DNA from: Desulfurobacteriaceae bacterium
Lineage (GTDB): Bacteria > Aquificota > Aquificia > Desulfurobacteriales > Desulfurobacteriaceae
Reading direction: 5' to 3'
Length of the DNA: 33,376 nucleotides
Assembly (NCBI GenBank): GCA_027013575.1
Contig: JALWGN010000059.1
Location: forward strand, 1 to 33,376
Part shown: positions 17,676 to 26,670 of the stretch, piece after piece
How positions within the stretch are numbered: the stretch's first letter is position 1
How the letters are laid out: each line of letters opens with the position of its first letter
Made by a program: the position numbers and the translations under genes
Notes under the pieces: model-generated
Told to the model about the DNA's origin: nothing
The model's input: only the letters and a program-made list of their open reading frames with translations
The model's database searches: none

Positions 17676-19115
17676 CTAACTCTTAACCTTTATTCCGCAG
17701 TGCTGACAGAGGGAGCTCTCCGAAACTATGAAGAGGTTTTCTCCTGAGGGCTTCTCGGGTTTTTTCCTGTAAATGTCAACTGTGAACCAGGCTCTCTCTC
17801 CAAGTCCGAGGCTCTTTAAGACTTTGCCTGCCGTTTCTTTTGCTCTGCCGCAGGCCTCAACGAATGTCGTCATTCCAGACGCCGCATCTCCCGTTACAAA
17901 GCTTTTCCCTCCGGCAGAGAGCTCTTTTAACTTCTCCGTATCAACCTCAAACCCGATGGCGGGAACCAGGTAGTCAAACTCAAACTTCCCGCAGTTGAGA
18001 ACGATTTCCCTTCCCTTAACCTCTAAGAGGGAACAGTCTGTGTATATCTTCACTCCCTCCTTTACAGCCTCAGAGAGCTCCCTCCTCTGAGCCCTTATTT
18101 CCTCCGGCCTGCCCCTGTAGAATACCGAGACGTCTGCTCCAAGCTTTACGCCAAGCCTTGCAACGTCTATTGCCGTATCTCCAGCGCCTATAACGGCAAT
18201 TCTTTTGTGGTGGAGCTCCGGCGGTCTTTTCAGAAACTCCAGCGGGTAGACGATACCTTCCCCCTCAACGCCCTTTAGCCTCTTCTCTTTCTGAGCTCCT
18301 ACCGCAACAACAACTGCGTCGTAACCTTCCGGCCTCTCCGATACCTCCCTTCCGGTAAGTACTCTCAGGTTCTGGAAGGAAGTGGCGTACTCTATCTCTC
18401 TTCTGACGAGTTCCCTATCTACTTTAAACTCCGGGATGTAGTTGATAATTCCCCCCAGCTCCTTCTCCCTTTCAAAGAGGTCAACTTCAACTCCGCAGGA
18501 GGCCAGGTAGTAGGCGGCGGTTATCCCTGCAACACCTCCTCCGATAACCGCAACCCTCTTTTTTACCATCGGGAAGAAGGGTTTCCTCTTCTTTACTTTC
18601 AGGTTCTCAAGTACCTTCCTCGCCATCTCCCTGTGAACTTCCCTTATCTTTAAGGGTCTCTCCGGCAGTATTCCGCACCTCTCCTCGCAGGGTGCCGGGC
18701 AGAGCTCCCCCAGTGTGAAGGGAAACGGAGAGGAGAGGAAGAAGACCCCGAAAGCCTCTTCAAACCTTCCCTCCTCACAGAAGGCCATAAAGGTGGGGAC
18801 TTTAACTCCGGCCGGACAGAAGTCCTCGCAGGGAGAAGTCTCCCTGTAGGTTCCCCTGCCGGCGTCTGCCACCTGAAGTCCGTAGAGGAGGGCCTGAGCT
18901 CCAAGGAGTGTAACCGAGCCGTAGTTTACGGGGAATCCCAGGAGGTACCAGTAGTAGAACGGAAAGGAGAAGACGGCCAGGAATGAGAGGCCTGTCAGGT
19001 ACCTTCCCTGGTAGATCTGTCCCAGCCCCGGAACTAAGGAGGAGAGGATCCTGCTCTTTCTCCTTACCTTTAGTATTTCGTAAGCTTTCAGGGCAACTTT
19101 CCTGTCTGGCTCCAT
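17676..19115 (-). CDS. FAD/NAD(P) oxidoreductase (GltD/dihydropyrimidine dehydrogenase domain II-like) with N-terminal TM2-like membrane module
   Basis: N-terminal LVPGLGQIYQGRYLTGLSFLAVFSFPFYYWYLLGFPV; cysteine module CEDFCPAGVKVPTF...ELCPAPCEERC; Rossmann motifs VAVIGGGVAGITAAYYLA and IAVIGAGDTAIDVARL; C-terminal CQHCG. Confidence 0.85.
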   Translation of the reverse strand: MEPDRKVALKAYEILKVRRKSRILSSLVPGLGQIYQGRYLTGLSFLAVFSFPFYYWYLLGFPVNYGSVTLLGAQALLYGLQVADAGRGTYRETSPCEDFCPAGVKVPTFMAFCEEGRFEEAFGVFFLSSPFPFTLGELCPAPCEERCGILPERPLKIREVHREMARKVLENLKVKKRKPFFPMVKKRVAVIGGGVAGITAAYYLASCGVEVDLFEREKELGGIINYIPEFKVDRELVRREIEYATSFQNLRVLTGREVSERPEGYDAVVVAVGAQKEKRLKGVEGEGIVYPLEFLKRPPELHHKRIAVIGAGDTAIDVARLGVKLGADVSVFYRGRPEEIRAQRRELSEAVKEGVKIYTDCSLLEVKGREIVLNCGKFEFDYLVPAIGFEVDTEKLKELSAGGKSFVTGDAASGMTTFVEACGRAKETAGKVLKSLGLGERAWFTVDIYRKKPEKPSGENLFIVSESSLCQHCGIKVKS

Positions 19116-19180
19116 GGCTTCTCCTTTAAGGGGAACTACAATTATAGAAGTTTTGGACTTTTGAAACTTAAGGAGGAGAT

Positions 19181-20149
19181 ATGCTTGAGGAGAAAGTGGA
19201 AGGTGCCGTTTTCGGAGGAGTAATAGGGGACGCTCTGGGAACCCTCGTTGAGGAGATGGACAGGGAGACTGTGAAGAGGGCTTACGGAGGACCGATACTT
19301 GGCTTTAAGGAGCCTTCTCCCCTCTCCGTCTGTCCCCACCTGAAGAAGGGACAGTACTCCCACGAGTCCCAGATTTTCCTCATGGCCTTAGAGGTTTACG
19401 CAGATAAGGGCTACTTTGACGAGAACCTCTACATTGAAAGGCTTACAGAGTGGGTAAAGGACGAGAAGTCCCACAGGTACCCTGCCGGTTCCCACGTTAA
19501 CGCTGCTCTCTCTTACGCCGCAGGCCTTGAACCCGACGAGGCAAGAGTTAAGGCGTGTGACATAGACGGGGCCATTCCGGCTGCAGCTGCAGGTATATTC
19601 AGGTGGGACAGCAGTTACGACGCCTACTCAGAGGGGAGGTACATAGCCTCAATTACCCACGACGACGAGGCACTCGTTGACACGGCTGGGGTTTTGGCCG
19701 TTGCCGTCTCCGAGGTGGTAGGTGGAAGAGTTCTCCTTGATACGCCGGAGGACAGACTGGGCTTTCTTGAGATTCTCAGGGAGTTCTCACAGACCGAAAT
19801 GGTGCGCTCCTACTTAGACCTCCTCTACCAGGCTCTAACCAAAGAGTCCGTTTCCCTTGACGATGCCATTCTTCTCCTCGGGAACGGCAGCTTTGCTCCA
19901 GAGGCTTTCTCCCTCGCTCTCTACATAGCTCTCTCCAACAGCAGGTCTTACAGGAGAGCCGTTTTAACTGCCGTCAACTCCTACGGGGACTTTGGGGGAG
20001 ATACAGACGCCATCGCTTTTATCGTGGGGGCTCTCGTCGGAGGTTACCTTGGAATCTCCTCGGTTCCTGAGGAGTGGATAGATTGCCTTGAGGGGAAGGA
20101 GCACATTAAACTTCTTGTAAAGAAATTATTTGATAAAATCAAACAATAA
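19181..20149 (+). CDS. ADP-ribosylglycohydrolase (DraG-like) family protein
   Basis: GAVFGGVIGDALGTLVEEM N-terminus and NSYGDFGGDTDAIAFIVGALVGGYLG C-terminal signature. Confidence 0.85.
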   Translation: MLEEKVEGAVFGGVIGDALGTLVEEMDRETVKRAYGGPILGFKEPSPLSVCPHLKKGQYSHESQIFLMALEVYADKGYFDENLYIERLTEWVKDEKSHRYPAGSHVNAALSYAAGLEPDEARVKACDIDGAIPAAAAGIFRWDSSYDAYSEGRYIASITHDDEALVDTAGVLAVAVSEVVGGRVLLDTPEDRLGFLEILREFSQTEMVRSYLDLLYQALTKESVSLDDAILLLGNGSFAPEAFSLALYIALSNSRSYRRAVLTAVNSYGDFGGDTDAIAFIVGALVGGYLGISSVPEEWIDCLEGKEHIKLLVKKLFDKIKQ

Positions 20150-20174
20150 TTTCAATCTAAAACTTGGAGGAACT

Positions 20175-21434
20175 ATGAGATACAGGTTAGCTGCTCTTTC
20201 CCTTTTCCTTTCTTTCTCCCTTTTTGGGGGAGCTCCCGCCGCCTGTCCTCCCGACACTCCTATCCTTAGAGTTGACGGCAGGGTAATAGACTACTCTTAC
20301 TTCAGCTTCGTTAAGTCCAGAATACCTCAGTGGGCCATAAAGAAGTACTACTCCGGGCCGGAAGGGAACAAGAAACTCCTGGATAAGATACTTGAGAGGC
20401 AGCTTATTCTCAAGTACTACGAGGACAGCGGTTTCTTTAAAAAACCAGAGATCAGAAATCACCTTGTAAGGTTTAAAGTAAAGGAGCTGGCTTCCCTATA
20501 CCTGTCGGGCCACCTAAAGTCACCTAAGGTTACCGAATCGGAAGTTCAGGAGGCCATAAGGAAGTACTACCACGGCAAGAAGGTTACCCCCGAGATTCGC
20601 CGTTCGGTGAGGATAAACCTTGAGGCTCAGAAGCTGGCTTCAGAGAGGGAGAGTATAGTCTCTTCCGCTACTAAGGGTCTGAAAGTTCAGAACCTGAACC
20701 CAAAGTCTCCAGACGACGTTGTTGCCGTGTACGGTACAAGGAGGATAACCTACCGGGAGTTAGAGCCGTTGATTGAGGGGAAACCGACTCCCTTAAAGCT
20801 AAAGAGGGCCTTAAACACCTACGTTCTCTACCTGAAGGCACTAGAGGAAGGGCTTGACAGGAGCAGGGAGTTTAAAAACAGCCTTCTCTCTTTCAAGGAA
20901 AACCTTGCGGTTTCTGCCTTTGAGAGGTCGGTACTGGCCAGGGTTAAAGTCTCTGATAGGGAGGTTAAGGAGTACTACGAGAAACATAAGGGTGAGTTTA
21001 AAACTCCGGCCTCAGCTGAGGTTCTCATCTTTGTCTTCCCATCTGAGTCTGAGGCCAAGAAGGCCTTAAAACTCCTTAAGGCTGGAAAGAGCCTGAAGGA
21101 GGCTGTTCCTCCCTCTATCTACTCAACCGGACGCCGCTGGACTGTTCTCTCAAACGACAGGAACAACCCCGTTGCCATGCTCGTCTTCTCTTCAAAGGAG
21201 AAGTACAACCTTCTTAACATGCCTGACGGTAGAACTCTTCTAGTGGTTGTTGAGAAGAGAATTCCCTCCCGTCAGAAGCTTCTGGGGGACGTTTACAGGG
21301 AGATAAAGGAGGAGTTGACTGCCAGGAAGGCGAGGAGGCTGGTTAGGGAGGAGCTCTCAACCCTCAAGAAGAGGTACTCCCCTCAGGTTCTCCCCTCTTT
21401 CTTAAACTGCGCTGGGAAGGAGGAGTCCAACTAG
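20175..21434 (+). CDS. Secreted SurA/PpiC-like peptidyl-prolyl isomerase/chaperone
   Basis: Signal peptide MRYRLAALSLFLSFSLFGGAPAA, SurA N-like helical region, parvulin-like segment (VSDREVKEYYEKHKGEFKTPASAEVLIFVFPSESEAKKALKLLKAGKSLKE). ATG 20175 with GGAGG preferred over the track start. Confidence 0.7.
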   Translation: MRYRLAALSLFLSFSLFGGAPAACPPDTPILRVDGRVIDYSYFSFVKSRIPQWAIKKYYSGPEGNKKLLDKILERQLILKYYEDSGFFKKPEIRNHLVRFKVKELASLYLSGHLKSPKVTESEVQEAIRKYYHGKKVTPEIRRSVRINLEAQKLASERESIVSSATKGLKVQNLNPKSPDDVVAVYGTRRITYRELEPLIEGKPTPLKLKRALNTYVLYLKALEEGLDRSREFKNSLLSFKENLAVSAFERSVLARVKVSDREVKEYYEKHKGEFKTPASAEVLIFVFPSESEAKKALKLLKAGKSLKEAVPPSIYSTGRRWTVLSNDRNNPVAMLVFSSKEKYNLLNMPDGRTLLVVVEKRIPSRQKLLGDVYREIKEELTARKARRLVREELSTLKKRYSPQVLPSFLNCAGKEESN

Positions 21435-22613
21435 CGGCTCCTCTTCCAGAAATGAGACCTTCTCCTTGAAAGTCTCAAAGTCTGCTTCTTCAAGGTCTTT
21501 CAGGAACTGGGTTGAGTACCCGATATCCTCCATCACCGTTAGGGCAAATCCTATGCTGTCTGCCTCTGCTTCACCAACCTCCCTTCCAAAGAGCTCCGCT
21601 CTGTAGAGTTTCCTCTTTGCCGTCTCAAACTCCTCCCTGGGTATCTCTTTGATGGAGGAGCAGAGCTCCCTTATCCTCTCCACCGCTTCTTTCGGGTTCT
21701 CCGTAACGGCTCCTACTGTAAAGTTGGCTCCAAACTTTAAGTTCTGGTAGTTTGATGAGGCAGAGAAGACAATCCCCTTCTCCCTCAGCTCCCTGAAGAG
21801 GAGGGAGCTCCTTCCCTGGGAGAGTAGCGAGTCCAGTATGTCGTAGTAAATGTCCTCCCTTCCTGCAGGGGGCAGTTTCCAGCCCAGCAGAACGTAGGGG
21901 AGTTCAACTGCCGGGTGGCATACCGTAAACTCACCGCCCCCTTTAAGCTCCTCCTCAACCGGTGGGTTAAACAGGTGTTCCTTCCTGAGGAGTTCCCCGA
22001 AGAGCCTGTCAACTTCTAAAAGTACCTCTTCAGAGTTTACGTCTCCTTCAACAACCACTTTCAGCCGTTTAGGGGTGTAGAACCTCGTGTAAAAATCCCT
22101 GACTTTCTCGGCTGTAAAGCTCTTTACCGAACTCTCGTAGCCGAGGATTGGAAACCTGTAGGGAGCTCTCCTGTAGAGCCTCTTCAGGAACTCCTCCGTA
22201 AAGGTTTCGTGGGGGCTATCCTTGCTCCTGGCTATCTCTTCCAGGACGATGGGGATCTCCTTTTTGACGTGTCTTTCGTCTATCAGGGGTCTCAGGGTAA
22301 GGTCTGACAGGACTGTTAGGCCCGTTTTCCAGTTTTCAGCCGGCAGGTTCACGTAGTAGTAGGTGTAGTCGTAGGAGGTTGCAGCGTTTAGCTCTCCTCC
22401 TAAGCTTTCAACAACTCTGTCTGCTTCCCCTTGTGGGAAGTTCTCACTGCCGTTGAAGACGATGTGCTCCAGGAAGTGTGCAATTCCTCTCTCCCCTTCT
22501 CCCTCGTAGGCGGCGCCGGCCTTAACCCAGACCGATACCGTAACGGAGGAGAGGTCATGTCTCTCCTTAACAGCTACGGTTACTCGGTTTTTCAGTTCCT
22601 TTACCTTCAGCAT
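21402..22613 (-). CDS. M16 family zinc peptidase (insulinase/PqqL-like)
   Basis: HFLEHIVFNG (HxxEH) near the N-terminus, M16 fold sequence; 403 aa; convergent 33-nt overlap with the SurA-like gene. Confidence 0.9.
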   Translation of the reverse strand: MLKVKELKNRVTVAVKERHDLSSVTVSVWVKAGAAYEGEGERGIAHFLEHIVFNGSENFPQGEADRVVESLGGELNAATSYDYTYYYVNLPAENWKTGLTVLSDLTLRPLIDERHVKKEIPIVLEEIARSKDSPHETFTEEFLKRLYRRAPYRFPILGYESSVKSFTAEKVRDFYTRFYTPKRLKVVVEGDVNSEEVLLEVDRLFGELLRKEHLFNPPVEEELKGGGEFTVCHPAVELPYVLLGWKLPPAGREDIYYDILDSLLSQGRSSLLFRELREKGIVFSASSNYQNLKFGANFTVGAVTENPKEAVERIRELCSSIKEIPREEFETAKRKLYRAELFGREVGEAEADSIGFALTVMEDIGYSTQFLKDLEEADFETFKEKVSFLEEEPLVGLLLPSAV

Positions 22614-22656
22614 GGGGGAAATTATACTTTAAGGCAAACCCCAGGAGGGAGTTGGA

Positions 22657-23913
22657 TTGAGAGCTCTGATTCTCGGTAGAGGTTTAAGCGGTAAAGGAGC
22701 GGCGTCTCTTCTTAAGTCGCTAGGGTTTTCCTTTTCCTTTTACCAGGACGGGGAGGACATTCCTTCCTTTTCTGAGTTTGATTTTGCTGTTAAGTCTCCT
22801 GGAATTCCAGTTAACCATAAAATTTTACGTTATTTGCGGGAGAGAGGAATCCCCATCCTCGGCGAAACCGAACTCGCCTACCGCTTTTCCCGGGGAACAA
22901 TTGTCTCAATCACTGGAACAAACGGAAAGAGCACAACAACCGCCATGATCCACACGGCACTCAGAGCAGCAAACCGCAAAACCTTCATCGGCGGGAACTT
23001 CGGAATACCCTTCTCAGAGTTTGCACTCTCAACAGACAACGAAACGGCATCCGTAATTGAGCTCTCCTCCTTCCAGATAGAAGACCTACTATCCTACAGA
23101 TCAGACGTTTCAGTAATACTGAACGTAACGCCAGACCACCTCAACAGGTACAGAGACTTTACAGAATACAAGAGAGCAAAACTAAAGCTCATAAAACACT
23201 CAGACGTAACGATCCTTAACAAAGACGACAAAGAGCTTAAAGGTACAAAAGGCGACAACATACTGTTCTTCAGCAAAAGAGAGGCAGCAGACGCCTTCAT
23301 AGAGAAAGGCAAGCTGAGAGTAAAAACGAAAGGGGGAGAAATAAGAGTTCCACTGTCGGAGCTCCCCCTAAAGGGAAGCCACAACGAGGAGAACTACCTG
23401 GCCGCAGCTCTTACACTCTCCCTGCTCGGACTGTCAGAGGAGGAAATACTCCTAGGACTAAAGCAGTTTAAGGGCCTTCCCCACAGAACCGAAGAGGTAG
23501 CACAGGTAAAGGGAGTTAAGTTCATAAACGACTCAAAGGCAACAAACCCCGACTCCCTAAAGAAAGCACTAGAAAGCTTTAACAGGGTAATACTTATAGC
23601 AGGAGGGAGCGACAAGGGGTTGAACTTTACTCACCTCAAACCCTTAGTTAAAGAGAGGGTAAAAGCGGCCGTGCTGATAGGAGAAACGGCAGAGCTCCTC
23701 TCAAAAACCTTCTCCGACGTTACAGCGGTAAGGAGAGCTCCCTCAATGGAGGAGGCAGTAAATATAGCCTTCAACCTCTCTGAAGAGGGGGACACCGTTC
23801 TGCTGTCGCCTGGATGTGCCAGCTTTGACATGTTCAGGAACTTTGAGGAGAGAGGAGAGGCCTTTAAAGAGGCAGTTCTAAAACTCAAAAGAGAGCTGGA
23901 GGGAAAAAGTTGA
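22657..23913 (+). CDS. murD: UDP-N-acetylmuramoyl-L-alanine--D-glutamate ligase
   Basis: ITGTNGKSTTTAMIHTAL P-loop, NVTPDHLNRY, FINDSKATNPDSLKKAL, LIAGGSDKG, LLSPGCASFDMFRNFEERGEAF. TTG start. Confidence 0.93.
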   Translation: MRALILGRGLSGKGAASLLKSLGFSFSFYQDGEDIPSFSEFDFAVKSPGIPVNHKILRYLRERGIPILGETELAYRFSRGTIVSITGTNGKSTTTAMIHTALRAANRKTFIGGNFGIPFSEFALSTDNETASVIELSSFQIEDLLSYRSDVSVILNVTPDHLNRYRDFTEYKRAKLKLIKHSDVTILNKDDKELKGTKGDNILFFSKREAADAFIEKGKLRVKTKGGEIRVPLSELPLKGSHNEENYLAAALTLSLLGLSEEEILLGLKQFKGLPHRTEEVAQVKGVKFINDSKATNPDSLKKALESFNRVILIAGGSDKGLNFTHLKPLVKERVKAAVLIGETAELLSKTFSDVTAVRRAPSMEEAVNIAFNLSEEGDTVLLSPGCASFDMFRNFEERGEAFKEAVLKLKRELEGKS

Positions 23914-25076
23914 AGGTTAGGGAGTACTACAGCTGGATAATTCTCAGCAGCGCTGTCGTCCTCTCGCTGCTTGGACTCCTATTTGTCTATACGGGAAGCT
24001 ACTTCTGGTGTATAAAGAGCGGAGCTCCCCCCTACGCCTATACACTGAAGCAGGCGGTAGCTCTCGTTATAGGGGTATCTGTCGCTCTCGCCATCTACAA
24101 GCTCATAGACTACAGGGACTTCTCCTCAAAGAAGGTCCTGTGGAGTATCTACTTCCTGGCGATAGCGCTCCTGGTTACAGTTTTACTCTTCGGGAAGGAG
24201 ATTAACAACTCAAAGAGCTGGATAATAGTTGGAGGGTTCTCCTTCCAGCCTGCAGAGCTGGCAAAGGTCCTGATAATCATCTTTGACTCGGCCTACATCA
24301 GGTACAAGTGGTACGACATATCAAGAAACCTTAAGTACTTTGTAGCCTTTATCCTCTTTGGCCTGATTCTCCCCGACCTTCTCATCCTTGCAGAGGGAGA
24401 CCTGGGATCGGCAATGATACTCACGATATCGGTTTTCGCGATCCTCTTTATAACCGGCCTTAACGTGAAGTACATACTCTTCCCGGTTGGACTGGGAACT
24501 GTAATGTTTACTCTTGCCGTAGTTACAGCACCTTACAGGCTGATGAGAATTAAGATGTTACTCAATCCAGAACAGTACATGCAGACCGGAGGGAAGTACA
24601 GTAGCTACCAGCTCGTTCAGGCCTTCGTCGCATTTGCAAAGGGTGGAATAACAGGTATGGGAATCGGAAACGGGGTTCTGTCAAAGTTCCAGTTCCTAAC
24701 CTTTGCGTTCAGCGACTTCATGTACGCACACATTGCAGAAGAGACTGGAGCAATTGGAGCCGTTCTGGTTCTCCTGACGTTTCTCCTAATCCTCTACCTT
24801 GGACTCTCAATAGCCGACAGAACGGACGAGCAGGTAGGGAAGTACATGGCCTTAGGGCTAACGCTGTACATATTCCTTCAGGCAGCCGTTCACATAGGCG
24901 TCAACCTCGGACTCCTACCGACGACGGGAATAACTCTTCCCTTTATGAGCCTTGGAGGGAGCTCCCTCATCTCATCCTTCCTGGCAGTTGGAGTTCTCAT
25001 GAGCATAGCTAGGAACCTGCCTCCCGAGTCAAAGGTAACGGTCAGACTCCTAGACAAGGGGAGGTACGCGGAGTGA
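23910..25076 (+). CDS. ftsW: FtsW/RodA-family SEDS peptidoglycan glycosyltransferase (FtsW by context)
   Basis: 388 aa polytopic; SWIIVGGFSFQPAELAK, IAEETGAIGAVLVLL, GLLPTTGITLPFMSLGGSSLISSFLAVGVLMSI; between murD and murG. Confidence 0.92.
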   Translation: MKVREYYSWIILSSAVVLSLLGLLFVYTGSYFWCIKSGAPPYAYTLKQAVALVIGVSVALAIYKLIDYRDFSSKKVLWSIYFLAIALLVTVLLFGKEINNSKSWIIVGGFSFQPAELAKVLIIIFDSAYIRYKWYDISRNLKYFVAFILFGLILPDLLILAEGDLGSAMILTISVFAILFITGLNVKYILFPVGLGTVMFTLAVVTAPYRLMRIKMLLNPEQYMQTGGKYSSYQLVQAFVAFAKGGITGMGIGNGVLSKFQFLTFAFSDFMYAHIAEETGAIGAVLVLLTFLLILYLGLSIADRTDEQVGKYMALGLTLYIFLQAAVHIGVNLGLLPTTGITLPFMSLGGSSLISSFLAVGVLMSIARNLPPESKVTVRLLDKGRYAE

Positions 25077-26167
25077 ACTTCCTAATAGCCGGGGGCGGGA
25101 CCGGAGGCCACTACTTTCCTGCCTACGCCCTGGCAACCTGCCTTTTAGAAGCCGGCCACAGAGTTCTCTACGTCGGCACAGAGAACGGAATAGAGAAACG
25201 GCTGAGGTTTCCCGCAGAGAAGGTTGTCCTGCTTAAGATCTCAGGGGTTGTAGGAAGGGGAGTTTCCGGGATTCTCTCCTCCTTCCGTCTCCTTACCGCA
25301 GGCTTAGAGGTTGCCAGAGAGATAGAGAGGTTTAAGCCAGATGCCTCTGTTGTTTTCGGAGGTTACGTATCCCTACCCTCCGGGTTCCCCTCCTACCTGA
25401 AGGGGGTTCCTCTCTTCGTTCAGGAGCAGAACTCTATCCCGGGGAGGGTAAACAGGTTACTCTCAAGGTTTTCTGTCTGCTCTTTTCTGGGATTTCCGAA
25501 AGCTGCCAAATACCTGTCGGGTAAAACTCTCTTTACCGGGAACCCGGTAAGGAGGGAAATCGTTTCAGCAGCATCAAAAAGAGATAGCTGGAGAAGAAGA
25601 GCCTTAGAGAAGCTCAATCTCTCACCCCAGAAGAAGACCCTCCTCGTTTTAGGGGGGAGCCAGGGAGCTCTCTGGATAAACAGGATCTTTTTAGAGGCCG
25701 CTCCCCTTCTGAAGGGGATGGGAATTCAGGTCGTTCACGTTACGGGAAGGTCAAAGGAGGAGGAGAGACTGAGGGAGCTCTACGGGGAGCTCGGCATTGA
25801 CGCCCGGGTTTTCCCCTTCTACAGGGAGATGTGGGAGCTCTACTCCGTTGCCGATGCTGCCGTTTCAAGGGCCGGAGCTCTGGCGATTTCGGAGCTCTCC
25901 CTCTTTGGCATCCCCACCCTCTTCATCCCCTACCCGTTTGCAGCCGACAACCACCAGCTTGAGAACGCCAGGTACCTCAGCAGCATGGGAGCCGCCCTCT
26001 ACAAAGAACAGAGCTCCCTCACACCGCAGGAGCTGGCCGAAATCGTTGAAAACCTTCTCTTTAGTATAATTGAAGCCGAAAGGCTAAGGGAGAATTTCCT
26101 CTCCTTCTCAAGGCCGAAAGCCACAGAAGAGATAGCAGAGGTGGTATGCGGGAGAAGAGACTTGTAG
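25073..26167 (+). CDS. murG: UDP-GlcNAc--MurNAc-pentapeptide-PP-undecaprenol GlcNAc transferase
   Basis: IAGGGTGGHYFPAYALA, VFGGYVSLPSG, QEQNSIPGRVNRLLSRF, VLGGSQGALWINRI, RAGALAISELSLFGIPTLFIPYPFAADNHQLENA; GTG start overlapping the ftsW stop. Confidence 0.93.
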   Translation: MNFLIAGGGTGGHYFPAYALATCLLEAGHRVLYVGTENGIEKRLRFPAEKVVLLKISGVVGRGVSGILSSFRLLTAGLEVAREIERFKPDASVVFGGYVSLPSGFPSYLKGVPLFVQEQNSIPGRVNRLLSRFSVCSFLGFPKAAKYLSGKTLFTGNPVRREIVSAASKRDSWRRRALEKLNLSPQKKTLLVLGGSQGALWINRIFLEAAPLLKGMGIQVVHVTGRSKEEERLRELYGELGIDARVFPFYREMWELYSVADAAVSRAGALAISELSLFGIPTLFIPYPFAADNHQLENARYLSSMGAALYKEQSSLTPQELAEIVENLLFSIIEAERLRENFLSFSRPKATEEIAEVVCGRRDL

Positions 26168-26670
26168 AGGCTGCCGTCTTTCTCTCTCAGGAGCCCGTTA
26201 AACCTGAGGAACTCTCTGAAAAACTAAGGATACCCCTTGATAGGGTTGAAGAAATCCTTTCACAGCTTGTAGAGGAGTACAGAGACAGAGGGATAGTAAT
26301 CAAGCAGGTTGCTGGAGGATACCGTTTCTTTACCGCTCCAGACCTCCACAGTGAGTTAAAGGAGTTCGTAGAAGACAGACCCATCAAACTCTCAAGGCAC
26401 CTTTTAGAGGTTCTGGCAATCATAGCCTACAACCAGCCAATCACGAGAAAAGAGATAGCCCTCATCAGAGGACAGAACCCGGACGGCGCCATAAAGTCCC
26501 TTTTAGAGAAAGGGCTCATTGAGGTCGCAGGGAGAGCTCCCAACCCTGGAAGGCCTAAGCTCTACAGGACTACCGAGAACTTTTTCTACCACTTCGGACT
26601 AAATTCAATCTCAGAGCTGCCGGAAATAACATTAGAGGAAGAAGTTGGAGAGGGTTCAGGAAGCGATTGA
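26146..26670 (+). CDS. scpB: Segregation and condensation protein B
   Basis: 174 aa; LVEAAVFLSQEPVKPEELSEKL, HLLEVLAIIAYNQPITRKEIALIRGQNPDGAIKSLLEKGLIEVAGRAPNPGRPKLYRTTENFFYHFGL. Confidence 0.92.
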   Translation: MREKRLVEAAVFLSQEPVKPEELSEKLRIPLDRVEEILSQLVEEYRDRGIVIKQVAGGYRFFTAPDLHSELKEFVEDRPIKLSRHLLEVLAIIAYNQPITRKEIALIRGQNPDGAIKSLLEKGLIEVAGRAPNPGRPKLYRTTENFFYHFGLNSISELPEITLEEEVGEGSGSD

